Positions 26,624 through 34,040 of a stretch of DNA of 64,000 bases are shown here, piece by piece. Under the pieces are notes generated by a model. It ran no database searches. It worked only from the letters and a program-made list of their open reading frames with translations, and was not told where the DNA came from. A program made the translations under genes and the position numbers. The DNA comes from Planctomycetota bacterium. GTDB taxonomy: Bacteria; Planctomycetota; Phycisphaerae; Phycisphaerales; SM1A02. The first letter of the stretch is position 1. Each line of letters begins with the position of its first letter. Location: positions 1-64,000 of the forward strand of contig JAAERN010000147.1 in the NCBI GenBank assembly GCA_024230295.1. The letters run 5' to 3'.

Positions 26624-27160
26624 ATGCGTGGCTCGCTTCATCGCTGTTTTGCGTCGCTTGACCTGCCTGCTGATTTGCAGATGGCAATCCTTGCAGCGCA
26701 GCGGACGATTGGTCAGCGGGTGAAGGGACTGCGGTTGACCAAGCCCGAGAACCTGCACCTCACGCTCAAGTTTCTGGGCGAGATTGATGTGAATCAACTG
26801 GATGCAGTTGCCGCGAGATTGAACGCCGTTGACTGGCCGGCAGCCACGCTTTCGGTCGGATTGACAGGTGCCTTTGCTCCTAGCATTGCATGGGTGTCAA
26901 TTGATGGGGCCGATGTCATACAGAAGTGTGTCGATAAGGCTTTGGCGGGAATGTTCGATCCCGAAGATCGCTTCATGGGTCATGTCACCATCGGTCGTGC
27001 GCGGCGATTGACGAAGGTGTCGATTCGTGACATTGAGGATGTGCTGCCGCTTCCACTCAGTGCGAGTGCATCGTTCATTTCGTTGCAGGAGTCAACGCTG
27101 ACGCGGGCGGGGCCGCAGTACCGAGTGATCAAGAAATACGGCATTGCTGAGGCGTGTTAA
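26624..27160 (+). CDS. thpR: RNA 2',3'-cyclic phosphodiesterase (ThpR/LigT)
   Basis: 178 residues, normal for the family. Two HxTx motifs characteristic of the 2H phosphoesterase superfamily are present: HLTLKFLGEI near residue 45 and GHVTIGRARR near 124. RCFASLDLP at the start is the family's usual first strand. The enzyme opens 2',3'-cyclic phosphate ends of RNA to 2'-phosphate ends; in vitro it also ligates tRNA halves. The gene ends 77 bases before the convergent rplS stop, with a shared terminator hairpin between. Confidence 0.93.
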   Translation: MRGSLHRCFASLDLPADLQMAILAAQRTIGQRVKGLRLTKPENLHLTLKFLGEIDVNQLDAVAARLNAVDWPAATLSVGLTGAFAPSIAWVSIDGADVIQKCVDKALAGMFDPEDRFMGHVTIGRARRLTKVSIRDIEDVLPLPLSASASFISLQESTLTRAGPQYRVIKKYGIAEAC

Positions 27161-27180
27161 GCGGCTTGCGCATGAAACAA

Positions 27181-27211
27181 CAGCGCCGCAGGGGAATTTC
27201 CTGCGGCGCTG
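27181..27211 (-). terminator. Terminator between convergent thpR and rplS
   Basis: CAGCGCCGCAGG (27181-27192) pairs perfectly with CCTGCGGCGCTG (27200-27211), seven-base loop. On the minus strand TTGTTTC follows directly, so it ends the rpsP-trmD-rplS message and may also stop thpR. Confidence 0.75.
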
Positions 27212-27237
27212 GTTCAGAATCAAAGTTATTACTGCGA

Positions 27238-27606
27238 CTAGACGTGCTTGAGTCCACGTCGCTGATCGCGGAGGCGTCGCGACTTGCCGACGCGGTCGCG
27301 TAGGAAGTAGAGCTTCGCGCGGCGGGCGTCGCCTCGGCGTACGACATCAATCTTCGCAATGCGTGGAGAGTGCAGCGGGAAGATTCGTTCGACGCCTTCA
27401 TTGGCAACGATTCGGCGAACAGTAATAGTTCGGTTGACGCCACGGCCCTTCTCGGCGATGAGAACGCCTTGGTAGACCTGAACGCGCTCTTTGTCGCCTT
27501 CGATGATGCGGACGTGCACATCGAGCGTGTCGCCCACGCTGAATTCTGGGAAGTCGCTCTTGAGTTGACTTTCAGTAACGCTTTCGATGATGTGTTGCTT
27601 GTTCAT
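27238..27606 (-). CDS. rplS: 50S ribosomal protein L19
   Basis: 122 residues from ATG 27606, preceded by GAGAAGAA. A longer frame reaching 27669 adds a low-value stretch. Family sequences are clear: FSVGDTLDVHVRIIEGDKER (the KOW-like strand), QVYQGVLIAEKGRG, ERIFPLHSPRI and DARRAKLYFLRDRVGK. L19 lies at the 30S-50S interface. Third gene in the rpsP-trmD-rplS series, with its stop 26 bases before the terminator hairpin. Confidence 0.97.
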   Translation of the reverse strand: MNKQHIIESVTESQLKSDFPEFSVGDTLDVHVRIIEGDKERVQVYQGVLIAEKGRGVNRTITVRRIVANEGVERIFPLHSPRIAKIDVVRRGDARRAKLYFLRDRVGKSRRLRDQRRGLKHV

Positions 27607-27686
27607 GGTTCTTCTCGATTTCGACTTCATTGAGTCGCCGCGACTTGGATCGTTCTGCCCAGGGGTCACGTCTTGGGGTGGTTCGG

Positions 27687-28403
27687 TTATCCGTCCTTGC
27701 CAGACGGTGGTTCACGCAGGTCAGGTCGTCGTTCGATCGTTCGGGCAAGTCGCTGCTCGTGTCGCCAGCGGGCGACGGCGCCGTGGTCGCCGGAGAGCAG
27801 TATCTCCGGCACTTCCTTGCCATCCCACTCTCGTGGGCGGGTGAAGTGTGGCGTGTCGAGTAGGGGCTTGCCGGTCTCGTCGGTGACGCTGAAGGAGTCT
27901 TCTGAGGCGGATTCCTCGTGTCCGAGGGCTCCAGGAAGAAGCCGGGTGATCGCATCGACGAGGACGAGGGCGGGAAGTTCGCCGCCACTCAGGACGTAGT
28001 CGCCGATGCTGAGTTCCAGCGGGGCGAGGGTCTCGATGACCCGTTCGTCGATGCCTTCATAGTGTCCGGCGATGAGGAGCAGTCGCTCCTGAGTTGCCAG
28101 CGTCTCGACCGTTGTCTGCGTGGTTCTCCTTCCTTGTGGCGTGAGCAGCACACGCTGCGCACGTCTGGGGTCCAATTTTTCGACGGCCAGCACCGCGTCG
28201 TAGAGGGGCTGGCACATCATCACCATGCCGGGGCCTCCGCCGAAGGGTCGGTCATCGACCTTGTTGTGCTTGTTGTCGGCCCAGTCACGAATGTCGTGAA
28301 CGTGGGTCTCCAGCACACCCGCCTCGTGGGCTCGTCCAAGGATGCTCGTTTTGAGCGGTTCCTTGAACATGGGGGGAAACAAAGTCAGGATGTCGATCCG
28401 CAT
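27687..28403 (-). CDS. trmD: tRNA (guanine-37-N1) methyltransferase TrmD
   Basis: 238 residues from ATG 28403. The protein makes m1G37 in tRNA, preventing frameshifts. SPOUT-fold trefoil-knot motifs are present: FGGGPGMVMMCQP, LLTPQGRR, IAGHYEGIDERV and SIGDYVLSGGELPALV, the latter two binding S-adenosylmethionine. DTPHFTRPREWDG is also typical. Start chosen because the family begins MRIDILTLFP; fourteen upstream residues have no counterpart. Normally rimM lies before trmD; it is absent here, and rpsP is 55 bases upstream. Confidence 0.97.
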   Translation of the reverse strand: MRIDILTLFPPMFKEPLKTSILGRAHEAGVLETHVHDIRDWADNKHNKVDDRPFGGGPGMVMMCQPLYDAVLAVEKLDPRRAQRVLLTPQGRRTTQTTVETLATQERLLLIAGHYEGIDERVIETLAPLELSIGDYVLSGGELPALVLVDAITRLLPGALGHEESASEDSFSVTDETGKPLLDTPHFTRPREWDGKEVPEILLSGDHGAVARWRHEQRLARTIERRPDLREPPSGKDG

Positions 28404-28457
28404 CGCGGGAGTTCCGACTGGAAGTGTTCGCACTGTTGCAAACACTTCCGAGGGCGG

Positions 28458-28721
28458 TCAGGCCTTCTTGCCTGGGGTCGGATCAACGTCGATCCGCTTG
28501 AGCAAAGTCTTGACCGTGTCGCTTGGCTGAGCGCCGACGCTCAACCAGTATTTGATGCGATCCGCCTTGAGGCTAAGCTGCTTGTCATCCTCGACGAGGG
28601 GATCAAACCAGCCAAGTTCCTCGATGACGCGCCCGTTGCGCGGTGCCCGTCGATCCATCGCATTGAGTCGGTAGAAGGGACGGTGCCGGCGTCCCAAACG
28701 CTTCAGTCGCAAAACGACCAT
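28458..28721 (-). CDS. rpsP: 30S ribosomal protein S16
   Basis: 87 residues from ATG 28721. The sequence begins MVVLRLKRLGRRHRPFYRL, the standard opening of S16, and continues with VIEELGWFDPL and DRIKYWLSVGAQPSDTV, both highly conserved. S16 is a primary assembly protein of the 30S body. It heads the operon with trmD and rplS; a likely promoter lies at 28860-28885. Frame extension to 28793 is not supported by family length. Confidence 0.96.
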   Translation of the reverse strand: MVVLRLKRLGRRHRPFYRLNAMDRRAPRNGRVIEELGWFDPLVEDDKQLSLKADRIKYWLSVGAQPSDTVKTLLKRIDVDPTPGKKA

Positions 28722-29044
28722 GGTGGCTGCTCCTGTGCACTGTCTGCCGCTCGGGTCGCCAAGGTTCTCATGAACCATCGGGACGCCCGGCACCGCCGGG
28801 AGCTGACCGGAGCCTCGGTCAGCCGTGGGGCAGTACTTCGCCGCAGAGACGAATCGCGGAGTATATCAGAGACCGGTGGAGTCGCGAAATGTCCCTGAAG
28901 GATTCTGAGGGGACTTTCTTGGGAGCCACTCGCGGCCCTGCAAGGTGATGCCGGATGCCGCATTGACGGGGAATCGCCATCCCCAAGTTCAAGATCACTG
29001 CATGTGGTCACGCTTGGATGACACTCCTCAAATGAGGGGCATGA
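28722..29044 (-). other. Leader and promoter region of the rpsP operon
   Basis: 323 bases without a gene. GCTGACCG (28803-28810) pairs with TCGGTCAGC further on (28815-28823), a leader hairpin on the transcribed strand. The minus-strand extended -10 at 28860-28868 would give a leader of about 130 bases, a size in which ribosomal protein autoregulation often occurs. I see no known riboswitch. Confidence 0.4.
28860..28868 (-). promoter_or_regulatory. Extended -10 promoter candidate for rpsP
   Basis: On the minus strand the sequence reads TGATATACT, that is TGn followed by TATACT, a sigma-70 extended -10. No good -35 is seen at the correct distance, as is usual for extended -10 promoters. Location about 140 bases before the rpsP start fits. 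Confidence 0.4.
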
Positions 29045-29218
29045 TCACTTACGCCGCTTCTTGAATCCCTTACTGGGAGACTTGGTCTTAGTCGATCCCT
29101 TGCGAGATTCGTTGGGCTCGTTGCCCCGGGCGTTTCCGTGGCCGGAGTCCTTTGCCTTTGGTCCCTTGGTGAACCTCTGGGTGACGCCCCTGCTTCCGGG
29201 CTTTCGTTCGGTGGTCAT
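29045..29218 (-). CDS. Small very basic hypothetical protein
   Basis: 57 residues from ATG 29218, nearly a third Lys, Arg or His, without hydrophobic core. The composition (KGPKAKDSGHGNARG, KGFKKRRK at the end) resembles RNA-binding tails of ribosomal or ribosome-associated proteins. It is upstream of rpsP on the same strand with a 323-base gap, so it has its own transcription or reads through. No clear Shine-Dalgarno. I do not know the family. Could be a non-coding region of chance openness, but the charge bias argues for translation. Confidence 0.4.
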   Translation of the reverse strand: MTTERKPGSRGVTQRFTKGPKAKDSGHGNARGNEPNESRKGSTKTKSPSKGFKKRRK

Positions 29219-29236
29219 AAGTACAGGTCCGTTCGT

Positions 29237-29379
29237 GGGTGGGGGATTGGTGGGATACATCCGACAAAGGCCGGTCCCCGATGGTATTCAATGTGGGGCT
29301 CTTAATGGGGGGAAATGAGACTCGCGAAATGGGGTTTTGATGTGGTTGGGGCTCATTTGGGGTAATAGGGCGTTGGGGG
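29237..29379 (+). other. G-rich tract with potential G-quadruplex upstream of the secreted protease
   Basis: Runs of three to six G occur at 29237-29245, 29295-29298, 29307-29312, 29331-29334, 29348-29351, 29359-29362, 29368-29370 and 29375-29379. The last four have loops of 7, 5 and 4 bases, which fits the canonical G-quadruplex pattern. The strand is the sense strand of the protease gene at 29477, so the structure could form in the 5' leader of its mRNA or in the non-template DNA. Confidence 0.6.
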
Positions 29380-29476
29380 CGAGTGGTCATACCCGCTCCG
29401 AATCCGGAGAACCGAAACTGTGATTGAAACGTATTCTTTAGGCTGGAGCCCCGAGCCAGTGGCCGCCACTCCGATC

Positions 29477-30970
29477 ATGAACGCACCATTCATCACACGC
29501 TCAATGCTCGCATCCAGTTGTCTGTTGACGGCTAGCGCGAGTGCCGCGCTTGCAAAGGGACGACTTCCGCTCGAAGCCGTGCAGGTGATCGAACTGGCTG
29601 GACCGGATTACGACCAACTGGAACGTGAAGACGCTATTCTCGCGGCCGCGGGGGCGCCAGCGCGCATCGCGGTTCCGAATACCGTCAGCCTGTTTCCAGA
29701 AACAACCGGAACCTGGGAGCATTTGGATGATGGCCGCATGATGTGGCGGCTTCGCGTGCTTTCCCCAGGAGCAGCGCACCTCAACATCGGTTTCGATCGG
29801 CTCGCGCTGCCCTCCTCGGCCGAGATGCGAATTGCATCATTCGATGGTTTCGATGTTACTGAAACGATCACCGCGGAAACACCGCTGGCAGAGGGCCAGT
29901 ATTGGAGTCCGATCATCTGGGGAGATGAAGTGATTGTCGAGTTCGAGGTGGATGCTACGCAGCGGCGCGAGCTCGAACGCGGCGTTTCGATTGTCTCTAT
30001 CAACGAGGGGTATCGTGGTCTTCGTGATTATCGAGACGGTCCGTTCCACACGTCGGGTTCTTGCAATGTCGATGTGGCGTGTTCCTCGGGCGATGCATGG
30101 TCGTGCGAAATTCCATCGGTCGGCGTCTATACCATCAATGGCACATGGACCTGCACTGGAGCGATGGTCAACAACACCAGCGAAGACGAAACGCCGTACT
30201 TTCTGACGGCCGAGCATTGTGGTGTGACACCGAACAATGATCAGACGGTCGTCGTCTATTGGAACTATGAAAATTCGTCCTGCCGAACCCCCGGAAGTGC
30301 AGAGAGTGCAATGGTCGGCGACGGTCCGCTGACCGATACCAGTACAGGTGCAGTACTCCGAGCATTCGATAGTAATACCGATTTTGCACTCTTGGAGTTG
30401 GTGTCGAGCCCCTCAGAGTCATATGGAGTGTCATACGCCGGATGGTCACGCAGCGCATCGCTGCCAACGGTCGGAGCGGGCATTCACCATCCCAACACCG
30501 CCGAGAAGCGTATTTCCACACCCGCATCTGTACAACACGACTCAGATTCGTTCTACACCGACATATTCTGGGAGGTCGTGTGGGCCGAAGGCGTGACACA
30601 GCCCGGCTCTTCTGGCTCCCCGCTGTTCAACGGCGAGCATCAGATCATTGGGCAGTTGTGCTGCGGTAATTCGTACTGCAACAATCCGAATGAAGTTGAT
30701 TGGTACGGTAAGTCGTTTACGAGTACTTGGGCGAAGTTGTCGCCCTATCTCGATCCGACGAATACTGGGCAAGTGATGATCGACACATTGTGCGGCAGCG
30801 AACCGTGCCCATGGGATCTGGGTGGAACCGGGTCCGTCGATCAAACGGCGCTCATGGCACTGCTCGCGTTGTGGGGGGAGCCTAGTGCCAGTGGAGACTT
30901 CGATGGCAGCGGCGTCGTCGACGTCATAGATCTTCTGGAACTGTTGGAATACTGGGGGGCGTGCCCTTGA
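29477..30970 (+). CDS. Secreted trypsin-like serine protease with dockerin-like terminus
   Basis: 497 residues from ATG 29477 (GTG 29420 is possible but puts a non-hydrophobic stretch first). Residues 1-27 form a signal peptide. A prodomain of about 150 residues precedes a chymotrypsin-fold domain with AMVNNT, the His box LTAEHCGV (about 250), the Asp box NTDFALLEL and the Ser box QPGSSGSPLFN. This pattern, with many Cys, resembles lysyl endopeptidase (Achromobacter protease I). The C-terminus carries two calcium-loop repeats: a degenerate DLGGTGSVDQTALMALL and DFDGSGVVDVIDLLELLE, ending YWGACP. Extracellular proteolysis is therefore likely, with surface retention through the terminal repeats. 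Solo gene. Confidence 0.9.
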   Translation: MNAPFITRSMLASSCLLTASASAALAKGRLPLEAVQVIELAGPDYDQLEREDAILAAAGAPARIAVPNTVSLFPETTGTWEHLDDGRMMWRLRVLSPGAAHLNIGFDRLALPSSAEMRIASFDGFDVTETITAETPLAEGQYWSPIIWGDEVIVEFEVDATQRRELERGVSIVSINEGYRGLRDYRDGPFHTSGSCNVDVACSSGDAWSCEIPSVGVYTINGTWTCTGAMVNNTSEDETPYFLTAEHCGVTPNNDQTVVVYWNYENSSCRTPGSAESAMVGDGPLTDTSTGAVLRAFDSNTDFALLELVSSPSESYGVSYAGWSRSASLPTVGAGIHHPNTAEKRISTPASVQHDSDSFYTDIFWEVVWAEGVTQPGSSGSPLFNGEHQIIGQLCCGNSYCNNPNEVDWYGKSFTSTWAKLSPYLDPTNTGQVMIDTLCGSEPCPWDLGGTGSVDQTALMALLALWGEPSASGDFDGSGVVDVIDLLELLEYWGACP

Positions 30971-30991
30971 GTGGCACGGCGTATCGGACTG

Positions 30992-31792
30992 CTACGGAGA
31001 ATCGCTCTCGGGCGGCGCGGCTGGTGGTGGGATCGAGTCGCCTTGTCCGATCGCGCGGCGGATGGCAGTTCGAATCGTCCGGCGCGTAGCCCGAGTGAGC
31101 GACTTGGTGGCTCGCGGAATGTCGTTGCCGGGGACTTTGTCGAGATACATCAACGGGTGCACCAGATCAAGCGCGCCGCGATCTTCGACGAGCGATACAG
31201 CGTCAATGGCTGGATGATCGCGCCGCATGTACAGCAACGTGTTCTGCCGATACCAGGTGGCGATGTCGTTGTCACTCCAGATCATTGGGCGGATGCAATC
31301 CACAGCGGCGAAGTTGTGCGCGGCGAACAGTTTCGCCCACCAACTCGGCCATCGCTCGTTGAGATGCCCGACCCCGCCCTGAAGCGGGATGGCCGCACTA
31401 AACATGACAGCAGGGGCTCGCTTGCATAAGTCTTCGACGAAGGTAGCCGCCCGCGTAGGGGGGAGGTGTTCTGCAACTTCTAGGCTGATGGCGAGGTCAA
31501 ACTGTCCGAGTTCGGGGAGTGGTTCTCGCAGATCGTGCGGTGTCAGACTCGCGCGATCAATGACGAGGTCCTCCGGGTCGAGCCAGTCGCCTTCCAAACC
31601 CCGGACCGTGGCGACGCCGCTTGCGTGGCACACATCAAGAAAGGTCCCGACGCCACAACCAACGTCCAGTACTCTGCCAGGTGTTCCTCCGATTGCTTCG
31701 AAGGTGGCTGACGTCATACGGCACGCGGCATGGTGCGTTCGGCGGTGGCGTTCACTGAAGAACCCGGTCCGGCGGCGATAGATGGATTTCAT
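30992..31792 (-). CDS. Class I SAM-dependent methyltransferase
   Basis: 266 residues. Motif I is VLDVGCGVGTFLDVC (about 41-55), followed by an acidic residue in GLEGDWLDPEDL and motif IV AISLEVAEHLPP. The family is the broad Methyltransf_11/23 group, members of which methylate sugars, lipids or small molecules, often in polysaccharide loci. The C-terminal 60 residues are basic (ATKSLTRATRRTIRTAIRR) and end with a Pro-rich tail, perhaps binding membrane lipid. Converges with the protease, 22 bases between. Substrate unknown; a role with the scattered surface glycan genes is a guess. Confidence 0.85.
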   Translation of the reverse strand: MKSIYRRRTGFFSERHRRTHHAACRMTSATFEAIGGTPGRVLDVGCGVGTFLDVCHASGVATVRGLEGDWLDPEDLVIDRASLTPHDLREPLPELGQFDLAISLEVAEHLPPTRAATFVEDLCKRAPAVMFSAAIPLQGGVGHLNERWPSWWAKLFAAHNFAAVDCIRPMIWSDNDIATWYRQNTLLYMRRDHPAIDAVSLVEDRGALDLVHPLMYLDKVPGNDIPRATKSLTRATRRTIRTAIRRAIGQGDSIPPPAAPPESDSP

Positions 31793-31916
31793 GAGCGACG
31801 ATCCTGCAACGAGAGGTGCTGAGGTCGCATCCTATCAAGCCATCATCGTGGTCTGTCTTTCTGGTCAGTAATCGGCTGTGAATCAGTGTATTGAGCCGCT
31901 GCTTCGATGCGCGTGT

Positions 31917-32609
31917 CTATTGTGCTGAGGTCAGCCATCGGGCCCGTCGACGGAAAGTGACCATCGCGCAGGCGAACAACGCCATGGCTCCGGGAGCCGG
32001 AATGACTCCGAATCCGCCGTTGAACATCACTGTGGTTCCCGCGCCGAGTTCGAACTGCCAATGTGCTTGCAGCGAATCGGCGAACGTGAGTATCACGGCA
32101 CCGCTGGAGGAGTCAGAGGCGGCAGCGGTGCCCCCGCCGGTGGATGAGAGTTCAAATGGTGCTGCAAACATCGCCCCAAGCGACTCTGCGCCAGCAATTG
32201 CTTCAAAGACTGAGAGATTCAAGACCGACGCCAGAAGAGCATTCTCGCCTGAGATTGAGGCAGCCATCGACCCATGCCAACTATTGGGACCAGTGAGTGA
32301 CGCGGCGAGTGGCATCGTGAACGTAATGTCAAGGTCCAGATTGTCAGCAGTCTGGTTCGATGCTTGCAAGACCGTTCCAAGCGAGGCATCCTCAGGTGAA
32401 CCATACATCGAGGCGGATATCGAAACTCCACTATCGATGATCTGCGCAGACCAGAACTCCCCGCCATCCAGAGTCTCCTGGCTCTCGAGGCTCGTTGTCC
32501 ACGCAAATCCATCAGACGTGGTGACATTGAACACGCCTGAATAGTCTGCGACGGCAAGGCTGCTGCAGTGCAAGGCAAAGGCAGCGATGATGGCTGTCTT
32601 GATATTCAT
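31917..32609 (-). CDS. PEP-CTERM-like sorted secreted protein A
   Basis: 230 residues from ATG 32609. Signal peptide about 1-21 (MNIKTAIIAAFALHCSSLAVA). The mature part is rich in Ser, Thr and Gly and predicted beta-strand. The C-terminus reads IPAPGAMALFACAMVTF then RRRARW, that is a short Pro-containing motif, a hydrophobic helix and a basic end: the PEP-CTERM architecture in the Phycisphaerae PAPGA version, recognised by an exosortase. The start overlaps the stop of the upstream paralogue (ATGA), so both come from one message. Function unknown; families of this type are usually exopolysaccharide- or surface-related. Confidence 0.85.
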   Translation of the reverse strand: MNIKTAIIAAFALHCSSLAVADYSGVFNVTTSDGFAWTTSLESQETLDGGEFWSAQIIDSGVSISASMYGSPEDASLGTVLQASNQTADNLDLDITFTMPLAASLTGPNSWHGSMAASISGENALLASVLNLSVFEAIAGAESLGAMFAAPFELSSTGGGTAAASDSSSGAVILTFADSLQAHWQFELGAGTTVMFNGGFGVIPAPGAMALFACAMVTFRRRARWLTSAQ

Positions 32610-33373
32610 GTGGATCGACTCCATGCGAGGGCACCGCTCCGTCGCCGCCGGGGAAGGCCTGCGAGCGTTATGAGAAGGGGCAACGCCGAAGGCCCCGGGA
32701 TCGCACTGAGGGTGGATGAGAGATGGATCGTCGCCGTGTCACCAGCGGAGAGATCAAATTCCGCTTGCGCTGACCACAAGGAGCCACCGCTGGTTAGCAC
32801 GGTCGTTATTGCAGAGTCGGTTGCCGTTGAGAACGGACCAAATGCAGTGAGCCCGTAGATAGGCGCAAATAGGGCCGCACGCTCGGTGCCATCGAGCGAC
32901 ACCGACACGAGAGGCGTGTCCTCGATCGTTTCCATCGAGGCGGATCCGGTGAACTGCAGGTTCATCACCGTCAGTGTGGCTGCTGCGGTCAACATGGATT
33001 GGTCTGGCAAGTCAAACCACGGATTCAGAGATATATCTGAATTGAAAGCCTGCGATCCAGATGATGTATTTGTCACCGAGAGCAGAAGATCTAGAGAGGA
33101 ATCTGGTCCGGGATCTACCGTTGCAGTCCAACCGATCTGCCACTGTGGGTGGAAGAGGCTTCCGGTGTATATCTCGCCGCCGTCCTCTAACTCTGCCCAC
33201 GATCCGACATCAGCAAGATCGAAGGTAATGGGCGTTGATGGATCCGCCGAGGCAGTCCAGCTCATGGTCATACTGTGAGGATCCGCAGCGGCTGCAGTCG
33301 CCAGCAGGGTTGTGCTGGCAGCGATCCACTGCGCTGTGGGGGGAAGGCAGAGTCTTTGCAGCATGGCGGTCAT
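32606..33373 (-). CDS. PEP-CTERM-like sorted secreted protein B, paralogue of the downstream gene
   Basis: 255 residues from ATG 33373 (ATG 33364 is also possible). Signal peptide about 5-29. It shares with the following gene an opening of TxxDGxxW/SWAELEDGGEIY type, strand-rich body and a DSAITTVLTSGGSLWSAQAEF stretch corresponding to SSSGAVILTFADSLQAHWQFE, then the terminus AIPGPSALPLLITLAGLP with RRRR. The two therefore arose by tandem duplication and diverged. Translationally coupled with ATGA. No enzyme motif recognised. Confidence 0.82.
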   Translation of the reverse strand: MTAMLQRLCLPPTAQWIAASTTLLATAAAADPHSMTMSWTASADPSTPITFDLADVGSWAELEDGGEIYTGSLFHPQWQIGWTATVDPGPDSSLDLLLSVTNTSSGSQAFNSDISLNPWFDLPDQSMLTAAATLTVMNLQFTGSASMETIEDTPLVSVSLDGTERAALFAPIYGLTAFGPFSTATDSAITTVLTSGGSLWSAQAEFDLSAGDTATIHLSSTLSAIPGPSALPLLITLAGLPRRRRSGALAWSRST

Positions 33374-33400
33374 TTGGGGGTCGCGTATTCCTCTGGTCAA

Positions 33401-33689
33401 TCACCGCAATGAATCGATATTGACGCGTACAACGAGTCATCGGTTCGGCGGAAGTGGCACTTGAGGTGGTCCTTTTTGAGTCTTCGAGGTTTTTTTCAGA
33501 GGGAGGTGGAGCTAACCCCTCCAATCCGAATTGGTGGCGTGAGCGGAACCGAGGGCATGGGTTGGCTGTTGATGTCACCGGGATTGCGATTTCATCCGAG
33601 CGAACAGACTGTTTGTGTGGATTGCAGATACGAGTCGCTCATAGGCAGCGGCCGCCCTGAATAGCCCAAACGCAAAATGGAGCAAGGCC
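33401..33689. other. Upstream region between divergent genes, no convincing coding sequence
   Basis: About 290 bases before the PEP-CTERM pair. T runs at 33472-33477 (five T) and near 33491-33496 (seven T) on the plus strand follow no good stem. A 67-codon open frame from TTG 33461 exists, with no ribosome binding site. Promoters for both directions are expected here but not identifiable with confidence. Confidence 0.35.
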
Positions 33690-33938
33690 ATGATTGTCAT
33701 GTGCGTGATTGCTGTACTCACACTTTCGAATATGCCCAGCACGCCATCTTCGCACGGTGCTCGTTCCAGCCTGGCAGTTGGTGATGCGCTAGGAATGCAG
33801 ATGATCAATGTGCAAGGCTCACCGGCACCGCCCGCAATACAGGCGCGAGCGGCGCGATTGGCCCAGGCCAGTCAGCCCGGTTACTGGTGGCAGATGCCTG
33901 ATGAAAGCACTGTTGTCGTGTGTGAGATCGCTCGATGA
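33690..33938 (+). CDS. Small secreted or membrane hypothetical protein
   Basis: 82 residues. ATG 33690 follows GGAG at 33676-33679 and AAGG. The first 15 residues are hydrophobic (MIVMCVIAVLTLSN), a probable signal sequence. The rest contains IQARAARLAQASQPGYWWQM, an Ala-rich helix and a Trp pair. I do not recognise it; the good start signals and the signal sequence support it as real. Located 102 bases before the dockerin protein gene. Confidence 0.45.
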   Translation: MIVMCVIAVLTLSNMPSTPSSHGARSSLAVGDALGMQMINVQGSPAPPAIQARAARLAQASQPGYWWQMPDESTVVVCEIAR

Positions 33939-34040
33939 ACCACTGACTGGTGGCCGGACTTCTGTCAGGCGCGGCCAGATCAGCTGAAGACAGGCAGTGA
34001 GCTCCAACAAATGCTCAACTTCTTCGGCAGGATCCGACCC

